Of a stretch of 64,000 nt of DNA, positions 8,615 through 16,887 are shown one piece after another. The DNA lies in NCBI RefSeq assembly GCF_900102185.1, contig NZ_LT629690.1:1488001-1552000 (forward strand), in the 5' to 3' direction. Below the pieces are notes generated by a model, which was given only the letters and a program-made list of their open reading frames with translations, made no database searches and was not told where the DNA came from. Source of the DNA: Terriglobus roseus. Its GTDB lineage: Bacteria; Acidobacteriota; Terriglobia; Terriglobales; Acidobacteriaceae. Made by a program: the position numbers and the translations under genes. Position 1 is the stretch's first letter. Each line of letters begins with the position of its first letter.

Positions 8615-9739
8615 TCAGGGCTCATCGTAAAAAGCTGAATCGGTGCTGACTGAGATATCGGGTCGGCCAGATACCGTGACTCGGATCGCGTGATGCTCAT
8701 GCAGTGTGTGGGCTGCTTGGGCGTCAAACGCGACGGAGTAGTACGGGGTCGCGTCTGCCAAACCTGATCGAATCTGATCGCCAAGGCTCCCGTGATCCAT
8801 CACAGCGCCTCCGGTGTGGATCGCAAATACCTGGAGAGACAGATTTCCAGCTGTCGCCTGATGTTCGGATGTGACGTCCGCAAGAAAGCCTTTATAGCCG
8901 CTGCCGGAAGCATGCGGGTAGCCGACGTTGTAAACCGTAATCTGCGCTGCTCTCAGCGCGTTGGTAAGGGCTACGACACTGTCAAAGTAGCCCAGTTGTG
9001 TTCGAGCGCTGTCGCTGGTGAATTCCGATTCTGTGAGCATTGGCCAGCCGCGTCCCAGCCAGAAGAGCAGGCACCTTCCGGGAGAATCCTGCTGCCAGTG
9101 GGCTAGATATTCAAGAGCCGGGATGGAACGCTGAAACCTGCGGTTGAGATTCGAGAGCTGTTGGCTCCTGGCAGCGCCGTCGCTCTGTTCTTTCTTGATG
9201 GTCGATAATTCGACCGAGTTACTTCTGCCAAACGCAGACGTGTCATAGCCTTCCTCCATGTGCGAGGTCAGCGGCAGCTCTTTCAGTTGGGCCGTAAGAC
9301 TCGCCGAATCGCGAGTTGCTTCTCCGACTGAGGTTGCGGCATCTGTCACCAGGGCAAGCGAAGTTGGATAAGGGAGCGTGCCGCTCGTTGATTCCAGAAA
9401 GGATTCCAGGGACTTTTGCTGCTCTGTCAGATCTTTCCGAGAATTGTTCACGGTGTCGAGTACGACAACGACATGAACCGGCTCCAGCGAATGCAGGCCT
9501 GTCATCTCCCTAAAGGATTCCAACGGTTGAGGCTTCCCGTTGTCCAGCAGAACGATGTCCTGTTGCGACAGATGTGACGCGGGAGCGCCGGAAGCATCTT
9601 TCATCACAAGGTTCAGAATGATGTGATGTTCTGCTCTCCACTCGGCCTTTCGATCCTCAAGCGACTTCAGATGCGGCTCGTGTTGCTGCGAAAGTAATGG
9701 AACGCAAAGCAGTAAAGCCGCAGCTGCAAACCGCATCAT
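8615..9739 (-). CDS. exported VWFA-related protein (acidobacterial TIGR03436 type)
   Basis: 374 residues. The start ATGATG has GAGAGGGG upstream and leads into a short signal peptide (AAAALLLCVPLLSQQ). The domain begins HIILNLVMKDASGAPASHLSQQDIVLLDNGKPQPLESF, the hallmark opening of the von-Willebrand-A-related domain that is greatly expanded in Acidobacteria. VVVLDTVNNS stands where a VWA MIDAS (DxSxS) would be, so the canonical metal site looks degenerate. It is probably a periplasmic or surface protein of unknown function. The following gene (TIGR03435 type) lies upstream on the same strand with about 45 nt between, so co-transcription is likely. Confidence 0.82.
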   Translation of the reverse strand: MMRFAAAALLLCVPLLSQQHEPHLKSLEDRKAEWRAEHHIILNLVMKDASGAPASHLSQQDIVLLDNGKPQPLESFREMTGLHSLEPVHVVVVLDTVNNSRKDLTEQQKSLESFLESTSGTLPYPTSLALVTDAATSVGEATRDSASLTAQLKELPLTSHMEEGYDTSAFGRSNSVELSTIKKEQSDGAARSQQLSNLNRRFQRSIPALEYLAHWQQDSPGRCLLFWLGRGWPMLTESEFTSDSARTQLGYFDSVVALTNALRAAQITVYNVGYPHASGSGYKGFLADVTSEHQATAGNLSLQVFAIHTGGAVMDHGSLGDQIRSGLADATPYYSVAFDAQAAHTLHEHHAIRVTVSGRPDISVSTDSAFYDEP

Positions 9740-9784
9740 TCGCCCCTCTCGGTCTCATAGTACTAAGTCCGTTTTGGATAGGGT

Positions 9785-10711
9785 CTAGTCGGCGGTCGGC
9801 TCAGCGATGTTGTCGATGGTGATGATGCGGACGCTCCCAGTGGACTTCTCCAGCTTCATTCCAAGCTGCTTTTCTAGCGCCTTCGTCAGGGTGGGGCCTC
9901 CACCGGCGTCTTCCGCTCCCGGGGCTGCGCTTGGGCCGCCAATCTCGGGATGAAACTCCAACGACATGTCGTAAGTGCCGGTAAGGCCCGTGCCATCGAC
10001 CGTGGATCGCAAGGCGAGTCCACCTGCCATGCCGCCCACGCCACCAATCAGCTTGCTCGCGTCGGCCATCGAGACGTCCACCAGGCCAAGGTGGAATATG
10101 CCATCAGGCAGGCGATAGAGTGTCAGGCCACACTTCGGTGTCTCGTGTGAGCCGGGTTCCGGAGCCTTACTGAACTTCACGCCGCCCGTTTGAGGAACGC
10201 AGGTTTCCCCAACAGCATGAGGCTTGATCTGTGGGCCGAGTACGCCGGGCTTGATCAGGACAAGTTTATTGACAGCCATCTCTTTGCTGTCTTCATGCGT
10301 CTTGAGCGCGAACCGTTCGATCAAGAGGGTTCGCGTCATGGTGCGAACCTCTTCAAGACTGGCTGAACCCTCGGGCCTGGCGACAATCGTATACATCCGG
10401 CTTCGGGTCCAATCAGGCAGTTTGTCCATGGTCGGGTTCATCTGCCCGATTTCGGAAATGTTGAGTGCAAAGGTGAGGAATGCCGCCGCTGGCGCAGTCA
10501 TAGTCAGCAAGCCAGGCGGTGGTGGCACTTTTCCGATTCCAGGCAACATCCAATCCAGTCCCTCGGGACGGGCTCCCGGCGCTGCGGGCCGTACAGATGC
10601 TGTTTGGAATGCAAGTGGCTTGGACTCTTGTGCGTCAGCCGTTGCAACGGTGCCGGGAAGCATCGACAACGCAATCAGGCACGCTGCTGTTCGGATGTTC
10701 GAGAGAATCAT
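9785..10711 (-). CDS. TIGR03435-family exported protein of unknown function
   Basis: About 309 residues from the ATG at 10711, which has GGAG 7 nt upstream and leads straight into a signal peptide (ACLIALSMLPGTVATADA). The open frame continues further upstream, but that part runs through a large palindrome and is not coding. Family features are FQTASVRPAAPG near the mature N-terminus, a long hydrophobic FLTFALNIS segment, LLIERFALKTHEDSKEMAVNKLVL, and a C-terminal block ALEKQLGMKLEKSTGSV. Proteins of this family are abundant and nearly restricted to Acidobacteria and related soil bacteria. No enzymatic function is established. Expression is probably controlled through the palindrome at 10735-10777. 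Confidence 0.8.
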   Translation of the reverse strand: MILSNIRTAACLIALSMLPGTVATADAQESKPLAFQTASVRPAAPGARPEGLDWMLPGIGKVPPPPGLLTMTAPAAAFLTFALNISEIGQMNPTMDKLPDWTRSRMYTIVARPEGSASLEEVRTMTRTLLIERFALKTHEDSKEMAVNKLVLIKPGVLGPQIKPHAVGETCVPQTGGVKFSKAPEPGSHETPKCGLTLYRLPDGIFHLGLVDVSMADASKLIGGVGGMAGGLALRSTVDGTGLTGTYDMSLEFHPEIGGPSAAPGAEDAGGGPTLTKALEKQLGMKLEKSTGSVRIITIDNIAEPTAD

Positions 10712-10734
10712 CGATTTTCTCCATGGTGAAACAT

Positions 10735-10777
10735 GCAGTTCTACGTGTACTAGTACGGATAGTACACGTAGAACTGC
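10735..10777. promoter_or_regulatory. large perfect inverted repeat upstream of the TIGR03435-type gene (candidate operator)
   Basis: Arms of 18 bp, GCAGTTCTACGTGTACTA (10735-10752) and its exact reverse complement (10760-10777), are separated by 7 bp. It sits 24 bp upstream of the chosen start of the exported TIGR03435-type gene and about 30 bp from the end of the ABC permease gene. The inner part holds TACTA/TAGTA half-sites of the sort bound by BlaI/MecI-type winged-helix repressors. Alternatively it could act as a transcription terminator for the upstream-lying region, though no T-tract follows on either strand. Confidence 0.6.
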
Positions 10778-10807
10778 CATTGCAACAGAGAAATTGAAAA
10801 GGGGCGG

Positions 10808-11554
10808 CTATACCTCAATCTTTGAGAACAGGTAAGCGCCCAGCACCAGGAAGCCACAGGTGATCGCAGCCAGAATGCCTGCATCCAGCGCCGGAGAGAA
10901 TTGCCAGTGATTGATCAACGCCCCACGCAGGCCGTCCACACCGTAGGTCAATGGGTCGAGATGGGTGATGACCTTCATGACGGGGCCAAGATTCGCCAGA
11001 GGATAGAGCGCGCCGCTAAGGAAGTAAATGGGCATGACCAGGAAGTTCATCACCAACTGGAATCCCTGCATGTCTTTAATCACAGAGCCAATGGCCGTTC
11101 CCAGCGCGGAGAACAGCATGGCCACCAGGAAGACAAAGACAAACGCATAAGGAAGCGACAGCCAGTGTTCTGGTCGGAAGCCAAAGAGCAGGCAGATGAG
11201 CAGCACCAGCGTGCCCTGAATCATGGCAACGGTTGCGCCGCCGAGCGTGCGTCCGGTCATAATTTGCAGACGCGACACGGGCGCTACCAGCGTTTCTTTC
11301 AGGAATCCAAACTGACGATCCCACAGCATGGCGATGCCGTTGAATACGGATGAGAACAGAATGGTCATGCCGATGATGCCCGGCGCGATGAATTGCAGAT
11401 AGCTACCCAGACCTGCCTGTCGAAAGACGGGGCTGAAACCCGCTCCAAAGGCAAACAGGTAGAGGCAGGGCTGCGCCAGCGAAACGATCACCTGCACGCG
11501 CGAACGGATATAACGCTTCAGTTCCCGAAGCCACAGAATGTAAATTGCACCCAT
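10808..11554 (-). CDS. ABC-2 type transporter permease (DrrB-like)
   Basis: About 248 residues. The ATG at 11554 is preceded by GGAGG and lies 4 nt after the ATPase stop, so I prefer it to the longer frame. Six hydrophobic segments are seen, with the ABC-2 pattern: an amphipathic N-terminus (LWLRELKRYIRSRVQV), FAPGIIGMTILFSSVF, GTLVLLICLLFGF, a MPIYFLSGALYPLANLGPVMKVITHLDPLTYGVDGLR signature block split over the last loop, and a final membrane helix. It is an inner-membrane half of an efflux pump with the adjacent ATPase, of the daunorubicin/multidrug (DrrAB) type. The substrate is unknown. Confidence 0.88.
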   Translation of the reverse strand: MGAIYILWLRELKRYIRSRVQVIVSLAQPCLYLFAFGAGFSPVFRQAGLGSYLQFIAPGIIGMTILFSSVFNGIAMLWDRQFGFLKETLVAPVSRLQIMTGRTLGGATVAMIQGTLVLLICLLFGFRPEHWLSLPYAFVFVFLVAMLFSALGTAIGSVIKDMQGFQLVMNFLVMPIYFLSGALYPLANLGPVMKVITHLDPLTYGVDGLRGALINHWQFSPALDAGILAAITCGFLVLGAYLFSKIEV

Positions 11555-11558
11555 CGTC

Positions 11559-12344
11559 CTATCGCCTCCACATCTGGGCCATCTGCCGCAGGCCAGCCTT
11601 TGCGTCCGCACCTTCGTCACGCAGCGACGAACCCGTCAGCGCCAGAAATGCCGCTTCCAGTGATTCCGTGTTCGTCTGCTCCTTCAACTCTGCCGAGGTC
11701 CCCTGAGCCACGATGGAGCCGTGATCCATGATGGCGATGCGATGCGCCACACGGTCGGCCTCATCCATGTAATGCGTCGTGAGAAAGACGGTGGTCTTCT
11801 CGCTCTCGTTCAATGCCTTTACATGTGTCCAGAGCTGGTTGCGGCTCTGCGGATCAAGGCCCAGCGTGGGCTCGTCCAGGAAGAGAATCTTCGGCGTATG
11901 AAGGAACCCGCGCGCAATCTCCAGCCGGCGCTTCATGCCGCCGGAGAAGGTCTTCACCATGGCATCCTTGCGATCCCACAGTTCGAAAGTCTTCAGCAAC
12001 ACTTCAATGCGTTCGGCACGGACTTTGCGCGGCACGTGGTACAGCACGCCGTGCAACTCCATGTTTTCCCAAGCGGTTTGTTCCTGATCCAGGCTGGGGT
12101 CCTGGAAGACGATGCCAAAACTCTTCCGTGCCGCAATCTGGTTGCGGTTGGGGTCTTTGCCATCCAGTTCAATGGTGCCGCTGGTGGGACGCAGCAGCGT
12201 GGTCAGCATCTTGATGGTGGTGGATTTTCCCGCGCCGTTCGGCCCGAGGAAGGCGAAGATCTCGCCCTGTTCCACGTCAAAGGTAATGTCCTTCACGGCG
12301 GTGAAATCGCCAAAGGTGCGGACAAGATTTCGTACACGGATCAT
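11559..12344 (-). CDS. ABC transporter ATP-binding protein (DrrA-like)
   Basis: About 261 residues from the ATG at 12344, which has GGGAG upstream. The longer frame adds a non-homologous N-terminus. Walker A (GPNGAGKST), Q-loop (VFQDPSLD), signature (KTFSGGMKRRLEIARGF), Walker B (ILFLDEPTLGLDPQ) and H-loop (LTTHYMDEAD) are all present. The GGMKRR signature and the early VRTFGDFTAVKDI are typical of DrrA/NodI-type exporters. It energises the permease encoded 4 nt downstream. It is divergent from the araBAD genes across a 174-nt gap where I saw no convincing promoter or operator. Confidence 0.92.
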   Translation of the reverse strand: MIRVRNLVRTFGDFTAVKDITFDVEQGEIFAFLGPNGAGKSTTIKMLTTLLRPTSGTIELDGKDPNRNQIAARKSFGIVFQDPSLDQEQTAWENMELHGVLYHVPRKVRAERIEVLLKTFELWDRKDAMVKTFSGGMKRRLEIARGFLHTPKILFLDEPTLGLDPQSRNQLWTHVKALNESEKTTVFLTTHYMDEADRVAHRIAIMDHGSIVAQGTSAELKEQTNTESLEAAFLALTGSSLRDEGADAKAGLRQMAQMWRR

Positions 12345-12518
12345 TGTGCGTATCTCCCGTGGGGCTGCAGACAAGCCTGAACAGTATCGCTCTGTTGCCT
12401 CTCGCAAAACGCGTCATGACAGGAAAATGTTCCCGGCTGCCGTAAGGTGTGACAATTCTTTCCGCAATCCGGCAGACTGTTACGGACAACAACGCTTTAC
12501 TCTGGAAAACCTTCGAAA

Positions 12519-14102
12519 ATGGCCATCGTAGCTGGAGCAGATTTTGGAACACTCAGCGTCCGTGTGACGCTGCTGGACAGTGAACGCGGACGCCTGGGAA
12601 CAGCCTCCGCATCGTATCCGTTGAATCGCAAGCGTGACGATCCGGATTTCGCCACGCAGTCCCACGTCGCGCAGATGGACGCGCTGGTGCAGGCCACGCA
12701 CGAGGTGTTGGCGCAAACCGGCGTGAACGGCGCGGATGTACAGTCCTTCGCTTTGGACACCACCGGGTCAAGCGTCGTTCCTGTCGACGCCTCGATGCAG
12801 CCGCTGGACGACTACTACCTGTGGTGCGATCACCGTGCCCTGAACGAAGCGCAGGAGATCACCGCGCTGGCCCACGAACGCGGTCTTGAGGCCATTGAGT
12901 GGTGTGGTGGCGTGTACTCGCACGAGTGGGGATGGGCGAAGCTGCTCCATTGGCTGCGGCATAACCCGGAGAAACGCGCGCAGTTCGCGTCGGCCTTTGA
13001 GCATTGCGACATGGTGGCCGCAACGTTGAGCGGCATTACATCGCCACGCGATGCGAAACGCAGCGTTTGCGCGTTGGGCCATAAGTGGCTTTGGAATCCG
13101 AAGTGGGATGGTTTCCCGCCGGAGGAGTTCCTTGTTGCCGTTGACCCTCTGCTCGCCGGCGTCCGCGAAAAGCTGCAGGGCGAGGTGCTGACCTCAGATC
13201 ATCTTGCTGGTCATCTCGACACGGCGTGGGCAGAGAAGCTAGGTCTAAAGGCGGGTATCCCGATTCCTGTTGGCGCTTTCGACGCCCATTGGGACGCCAT
13301 CGGAGCTGGCTGCCGTGAAGGGGATGTCGTCAACGTCGTTGGAACATCTACCTGCATCATCGCCATGCAGCCAAAGACGACGTTGATCCCCGGCGTATGC
13401 GGGGTTGTGCCTGGTAGTGTGCATCCGCAATACACCGGCGTTGAGGCGGGCCTGTCTGCCGTCGGCGATATCTTCGATGCCATCGCGAAACGTGCTGGTA
13501 CCGATGTAAAGACGCTTTCGCAAGGGCTGGAAGCCTTCCGCGCAGGGCAGACGGGCTTGCTTCGTCTCTCTTGGGACAACGGTGACCGCACTGTGTTGGT
13601 GCGTAGCGATCTCGGTGGCATCACTCTCGGATGGAACCTGGTCAGCACGGCGCAGGACGAGTTGTTCGCAGCGATTGAAGGCACCGCATTCCACACGCGC
13701 ATCATCCTTGAGCGTATGGGGGAACATGGTGTCCCGGTGGAACGCGTCATCAACGGTGGCGGCATCCCGCAACACAACCCCACGCTGAACCAGATCTACG
13801 CGAACGTGTTCAACAAGCCGGTGCTGGTGCCTGCTTCGTCCACGACAAGCGTAGGCGCAGGCATCTTTGCGCAAATGGCTGCGGGTTCGTTTGCGACTCT
13901 CGAAGAAGCGCAGGAGCGCATGTGTCCGCAGTACAAGGTCTATGAACCGGACCCGGATGCGGTGGTGATCTACCAGCAGTTGTATCCGCTGTATCGCCGC
14001 GTCTACGAAAGCTTCGGCGATCGCAGCGCTGCGCCACAGTCGTTGACGGAAGTACTGCATGATCTCCGTGAGATTGCAGCCAGAAGCCGTGGCGCACACT
14101 AA
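12519..14102 (+). CDS. araB: ribulokinase
   Basis: 527 residues. It phosphorylates L-ribulose to L-ribulose-5-phosphate. The FGGY-kinase fold is visible: an N-terminal phosphate loop VAGADFGTLSVRVTLLD, the ribulokinase-specific DPDFATQSH region, a YLWCDHRA block binding the sugar, GAFDAHWDAIGAG with VVNVVGTSTC, and a C-terminal GGGIPQHNPTLNQIYANVFNKPV stretch contacting ATP. The length is normal for AraB (~550). It is the first gene of araB-araA-araD in catabolic order, 33 nt before araA. No araC-type regulator, araR or transporter accompanies the set in this window. Confidence 0.95.
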   Translation: MAIVAGADFGTLSVRVTLLDSERGRLGTASASYPLNRKRDDPDFATQSHVAQMDALVQATHEVLAQTGVNGADVQSFALDTTGSSVVPVDASMQPLDDYYLWCDHRALNEAQEITALAHERGLEAIEWCGGVYSHEWGWAKLLHWLRHNPEKRAQFASAFEHCDMVAATLSGITSPRDAKRSVCALGHKWLWNPKWDGFPPEEFLVAVDPLLAGVREKLQGEVLTSDHLAGHLDTAWAEKLGLKAGIPIPVGAFDAHWDAIGAGCREGDVVNVVGTSTCIIAMQPKTTLIPGVCGVVPGSVHPQYTGVEAGLSAVGDIFDAIAKRAGTDVKTLSQGLEAFRAGQTGLLRLSWDNGDRTVLVRSDLGGITLGWNLVSTAQDELFAAIEGTAFHTRIILERMGEHGVPVERVINGGGIPQHNPTLNQIYANVFNKPVLVPASSTTSVGAGIFAQMAAGSFATLEEAQERMCPQYKVYEPDPDAVVIYQQLYPLYRRVYESFGDRSAAPQSLTEVLHDLREIAARSRGAH

Positions 14103-14135
14103 AAGCCGTTATCCTGCTCATGGAGAAGTTGGCAC

Positions 14136-15614
14136 ATGAGCAAGAATCCGCTTGAAGTGTGGTTTGTTACAGGCAGTCAACATCTGTATGGCCCCGGTCC
14201 GCTGGCACAGGTGGCAGAAAACGCCGGCACGATTGCATCTTCGCTCGACGGGCAAGATGCAATCCCTGTGCGCGTGGTGGCAAAGCCTGTCATGGTTTCG
14301 GCGGACAGCATCCTGAAGCTGTGCCAGGAAGCAAATGCTGCGGATAACTGCATCGGCCTGGTGTTGTGGATGCACACCTTCTCACCGGCCAAGATGTGGA
14401 TTGCCGGACTGAAGGCGCTGCGCAAACCCTTCCTACATCTGCACACACAGTTCAATCGCGAACTGCCGTATGCCTCCATCGACATGGACTTCATGAATCT
14501 GAACCAGGCGGCGCACGGTGATCGCGAATTCGGATTCATAACGGCGCGCCTGCGCCTCGCACGCAAGGTGGTCGTTGGCCACTGGAGCGATGCTGAGACT
14601 GTCAACGAAATCGCCACATGGACACGCGCTGCGCTAGGTTGGCATGAATCGCAACATCTGAAGGTCGCACGGTTCGGCGACAACATGCGCAACGTTGCTG
14701 TGACCGAAGGCGACAAAGTCGAAGCGCAAAGTGTCTTTGGCTATACCGTCTCCGGCTTTGGCATCGGCGATCTCACTGAGCGCATGAATGCTTTTAGTGA
14801 TGCTGAGGTTGCCGCGCTTGTACAGGAGTATCGCGATACCTACACGATCACGTCGCAGCATGATCGCGCCGATTCGCTGACAGTATCGGCACGCATTGAG
14901 CTTGGTCTTCGAGCGTTTCTCACCGAAGGCGGCTTCGGCGCGTTCACGGATACCTTCGAAGATCTGCACGGCATGCGCCAGTTGCCCGGCATTGCCACGC
15001 AGAGGTTGATGGCTTCTGGCTTTGGTTTTGGCGGTGAAGGCGATTGGAAGACGGCGGCTCTGGTTCGCATCATGAAGGTCATGGCGCAGGGACTTTCCGG
15101 TGGCACGTCGTTTATGGAGGACTACACCTACGACTTTGCAGGAAAGCCCTCCATCCTGGGTTCGCACATGCTGGAGATTTGCCCGTCCATTGCGGAGAGC
15201 AAGCCTTCGCTTGAGGTGCATCCTCTCGGTATTGGTGGCAAGGAAGATCCGGTCCGCCTCGTCTTCAACTCACCGGCGGGCCCAGCGATTGTCGCCAGCA
15301 TCGTGGATATGGGCAATCGCTTCCGCATGATCGTGAATGAGATCGATGCGGTGAAACCCGCTCACGATCTGCCAAAGCTGCCGGTGGCACGTGTATTGTG
15401 GCATCCAAAGCCAAGCCTGAAGGTTGCTGCTGCTGCGTGGATCTACGCAGGTGGTGCTCATCACACTGGCTATTCGCAGGTTCTGACGATGGAGCACATG
15501 GCAGACTTCGCGGAGATCGCAGGTATAGAACTGGTGCGCATCGACGAAGAGACCAAGCTGCACACCTTCCGCAATGAACTTCGCTGGAACGACGCAGCCT
15601 ACAAGCTGCTGTAA
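14136..15614 (+). CDS. araA: L-arabinose isomerase
   Basis: 492 residues, close to the ~500 of bacterial AraA, with GGAGAAG before the ATG. It interconverts L-arabinose and L-ribulose using Mn2+. Family landmarks include [13 protein letters not shown] at the N-terminus, [26 protein letters not shown], and the metal region with [23 protein letters not shown] and EDYTYDF. The C-terminus has [12 protein letters not shown] with the conserved histidines. It lies between araB and araD in one operon. Confidence 0.97.
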   Translation: MSKNPLEVWFVTGSQHLYGPGPLAQVAENAGTIASSLDGQDAIPVRVVAKPVMVSADSILKLCQEANAADNCIGLVLWMHTFSPAKMWIAGLKALRKPFLHLHTQFNRELPYASIDMDFMNLNQAAHGDREFGFITARLRLARKVVVGHWSDAETVNEIATWTRAALGWHESQHLKVARFGDNMRNVAVTEGDKVEAQSVFGYTVSGFGIGDLTERMNAFSDAEVAALVQEYRDTYTITSQHDRADSLTVSARIELGLRAFLTEGGFGAFTDTFEDLHGMRQLPGIATQRLMASGFGFGGEGDWKTAALVRIMKVMAQGLSGGTSFMEDYTYDFAGKPSILGSHMLEICPSIAESKPSLEVHPLGIGGKEDPVRLVFNSPAGPAIVASIVDMGNRFRMIVNEIDAVKPAHDLPKLPVARVLWHPKPSLKVAAAAWIYAGGAHHTGYSQVLTMEHMADFAEIAGIELVRIDEETKLHTFRNELRWNDAAYKLL

Positions 15615-15625
15615 CGGGAGATGGG

Positions 15626-16336
15626 ATGCTGTTAAAGGAACTACGCGAAGAAGTATTGGAAGCAAATCTGGAACTGGTGCGCCGCGGCCTGGTGCTTTAC
15701 ACCTTTGGCAACGCTTCGGGCGTCGACCGTGAGCAGGGACTCGTCGTCATCAAGCCGTCTGGTGTGGACTACGGCAAGCTCAAACCCGAGCACATGGTTG
15801 TAACCACCATGGACGGCGAAATCGTCGAAGGGAATCTGCGGCCGTCTTCTGATCTGGATACGCACACGTTGCTATATCGCGAGTTTCCATCGATCGGCGC
15901 TGTGGTCCACACGCATTCTGACTATGCGACGAGCTTCGCACAGGCCGGTTTGCCTATTCCCGCGCTCGGAACCACGCATGCTGATTACTTCTACGGCCCT
16001 GTGCCGGTGACAGCGGCGCTCAGTGACGAAGCGGTTCAGGGCCGTTACGTTCATGAGACAGGTCTGGCAATTGTCGAATACTTCCGCCAGGGAGAAGACG
16101 GTCAGCCCATCGACCCACTCGCTGTTCCTGCGTGCCTTGTCGCGGGTCATGCGCCGTTTGTCTGGGGACGGAACGCCCATGATGCCGCACATAACGCCGT
16201 GGTTCTTGAGGCCGTTGCAAAGATGGCCTACCAGACGCTGACGTTGCGGGCGAATTGCGAAAGTGTTTCAAAGGCTTTGCTGGATCGCCATTACTTCCGC
16301 AAGCACGGCGCATCGGCAACTTACGGACAGTGCTAG
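15626..16336 (+). CDS. araD: L-ribulose-5-phosphate 4-epimerase
   Basis: 236 residues. This class II aldolase-like zinc enzyme converts L-ribulose-5-P to D-xylulose-5-P, which enters the pentose phosphate pathway. Visible features are TFGNASGVDREQGLVVIKPSGV at the N-terminus, SSDLDTHTLLYREFP, the zinc histidines in VVHTHSDYATSFAQ, and GHAPFVWGRNAHDAAHNAVVLE. It starts 11 nt after araA with GGGAGATGGG as ribosome site. The last bases overlap the convergent thioredoxin gene by 4 nt. Confidence 0.96.
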   Translation: MLLKELREEVLEANLELVRRGLVLYTFGNASGVDREQGLVVIKPSGVDYGKLKPEHMVVTTMDGEIVEGNLRPSSDLDTHTLLYREFPSIGAVVHTHSDYATSFAQAGLPIPALGTTHADYFYGPVPVTAALSDEAVQGRYVHETGLAIVEYFRQGEDGQPIDPLAVPACLVAGHAPFVWGRNAHDAAHNAVVLEAVAKMAYQTLTLRANCESVSKALLDRHYFRKHGASATYGQC

Positions 16337-16767
16337 GCTGCTGCGTCCTGCAGCCATCGCACCATCTGCGACGTGTCGACTAAGCCTGCCTGCTGACGGA
16401 CGAGTTCGCCATTGCGAAAGATAGCGAAGTTTGGGATACCGCGGATGTTGTACCGCGCCGAAAGCTGTGGGTTTGCCTCGGTGTCCACCTTCACCACCAA
16501 GCCGCGTCCCGCCATCTGTTTCGCAGTCTCTGCAACATAAGGCGCTGCCATGCGGCACGGTCCACACCACGCGGCCCAGAAATCCACCAGCACGGGCACG
16601 CGTGCCTTCTGCAGAATCTCATCGAAGAGCGCCACATCGGCGGCGATAGGCTCACTCACGGCAGGCAGCGGCTGTTTACAGGAGCCACAACGCCCGGTAT
16701 CCGCGAGATGCTGCACCGGGATGCGATTCTTGGTTCCGCACGCTTGACAGGCTCGAATCACTGGCAT
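16333..16767 (-). CDS. trxC: thioredoxin 2-type protein with N-terminal zinc ribbon
   Basis: About 144 residues from the ATG at 16767, preceded by GGAGGAAGAG. The N-terminus holds two CxxC pairs (C7, C10, C27, C30) that form a zinc ribbon as in E. coli TrxC. The thioredoxin domain has the active site WCGPC (67-71) and the cis-proline loop RGIPNFAIF. It is a cytoplasmic dithiol reductant that the family links to oxidative-stress tolerance. It is transcribed alone and convergent with araD. The symbol is by domain architecture. Confidence 0.88.
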   Translation of the reverse strand: MPVIRACQACGTKNRIPVQHLADTGRCGSCKQPLPAVSEPIAADVALFDEILQKARVPVLVDFWAAWCGPCRMAAPYVAETAKQMAGRGLVVKVDTEANPQLSARYNIRGIPNFAIFRNGELVRQQAGLVDTSQMVRWLQDAAA

Positions 16768-16844
16768 CTCTTCCTCCCGGCCTACAAGAAACATCTTTAT
16801 CTTCGACGAGTAACGAAATCAAGTCGTTTCAAGGATGCATAGAA

Positions 16845-16866
16845 AGGCCCTGCCGAAGCAGGGCCT
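16845..16866 (-). terminator. rho-independent terminator of the TonB-receptor gene
   Basis: A perfect 9-bp stem (AGGCCCTGC with its complement) has a tetraloop that reads TTCG on the minus strand. It is followed on that strand by TTTCT and lies 21 nt beyond the receptor stop codon. Confidence 0.75.
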
Positions 16867-16887
16867 CTTGTTGGTCCAGACACGTGT

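Noticed and set aside
10712-10780. N-terminal extension of the TIGR03435-type gene
   Set aside because: It translates through the palindrome at 10735-10777 and lacks a ribosome site, while the ATG at 10711 has GGAG and a signal peptide directly after it.
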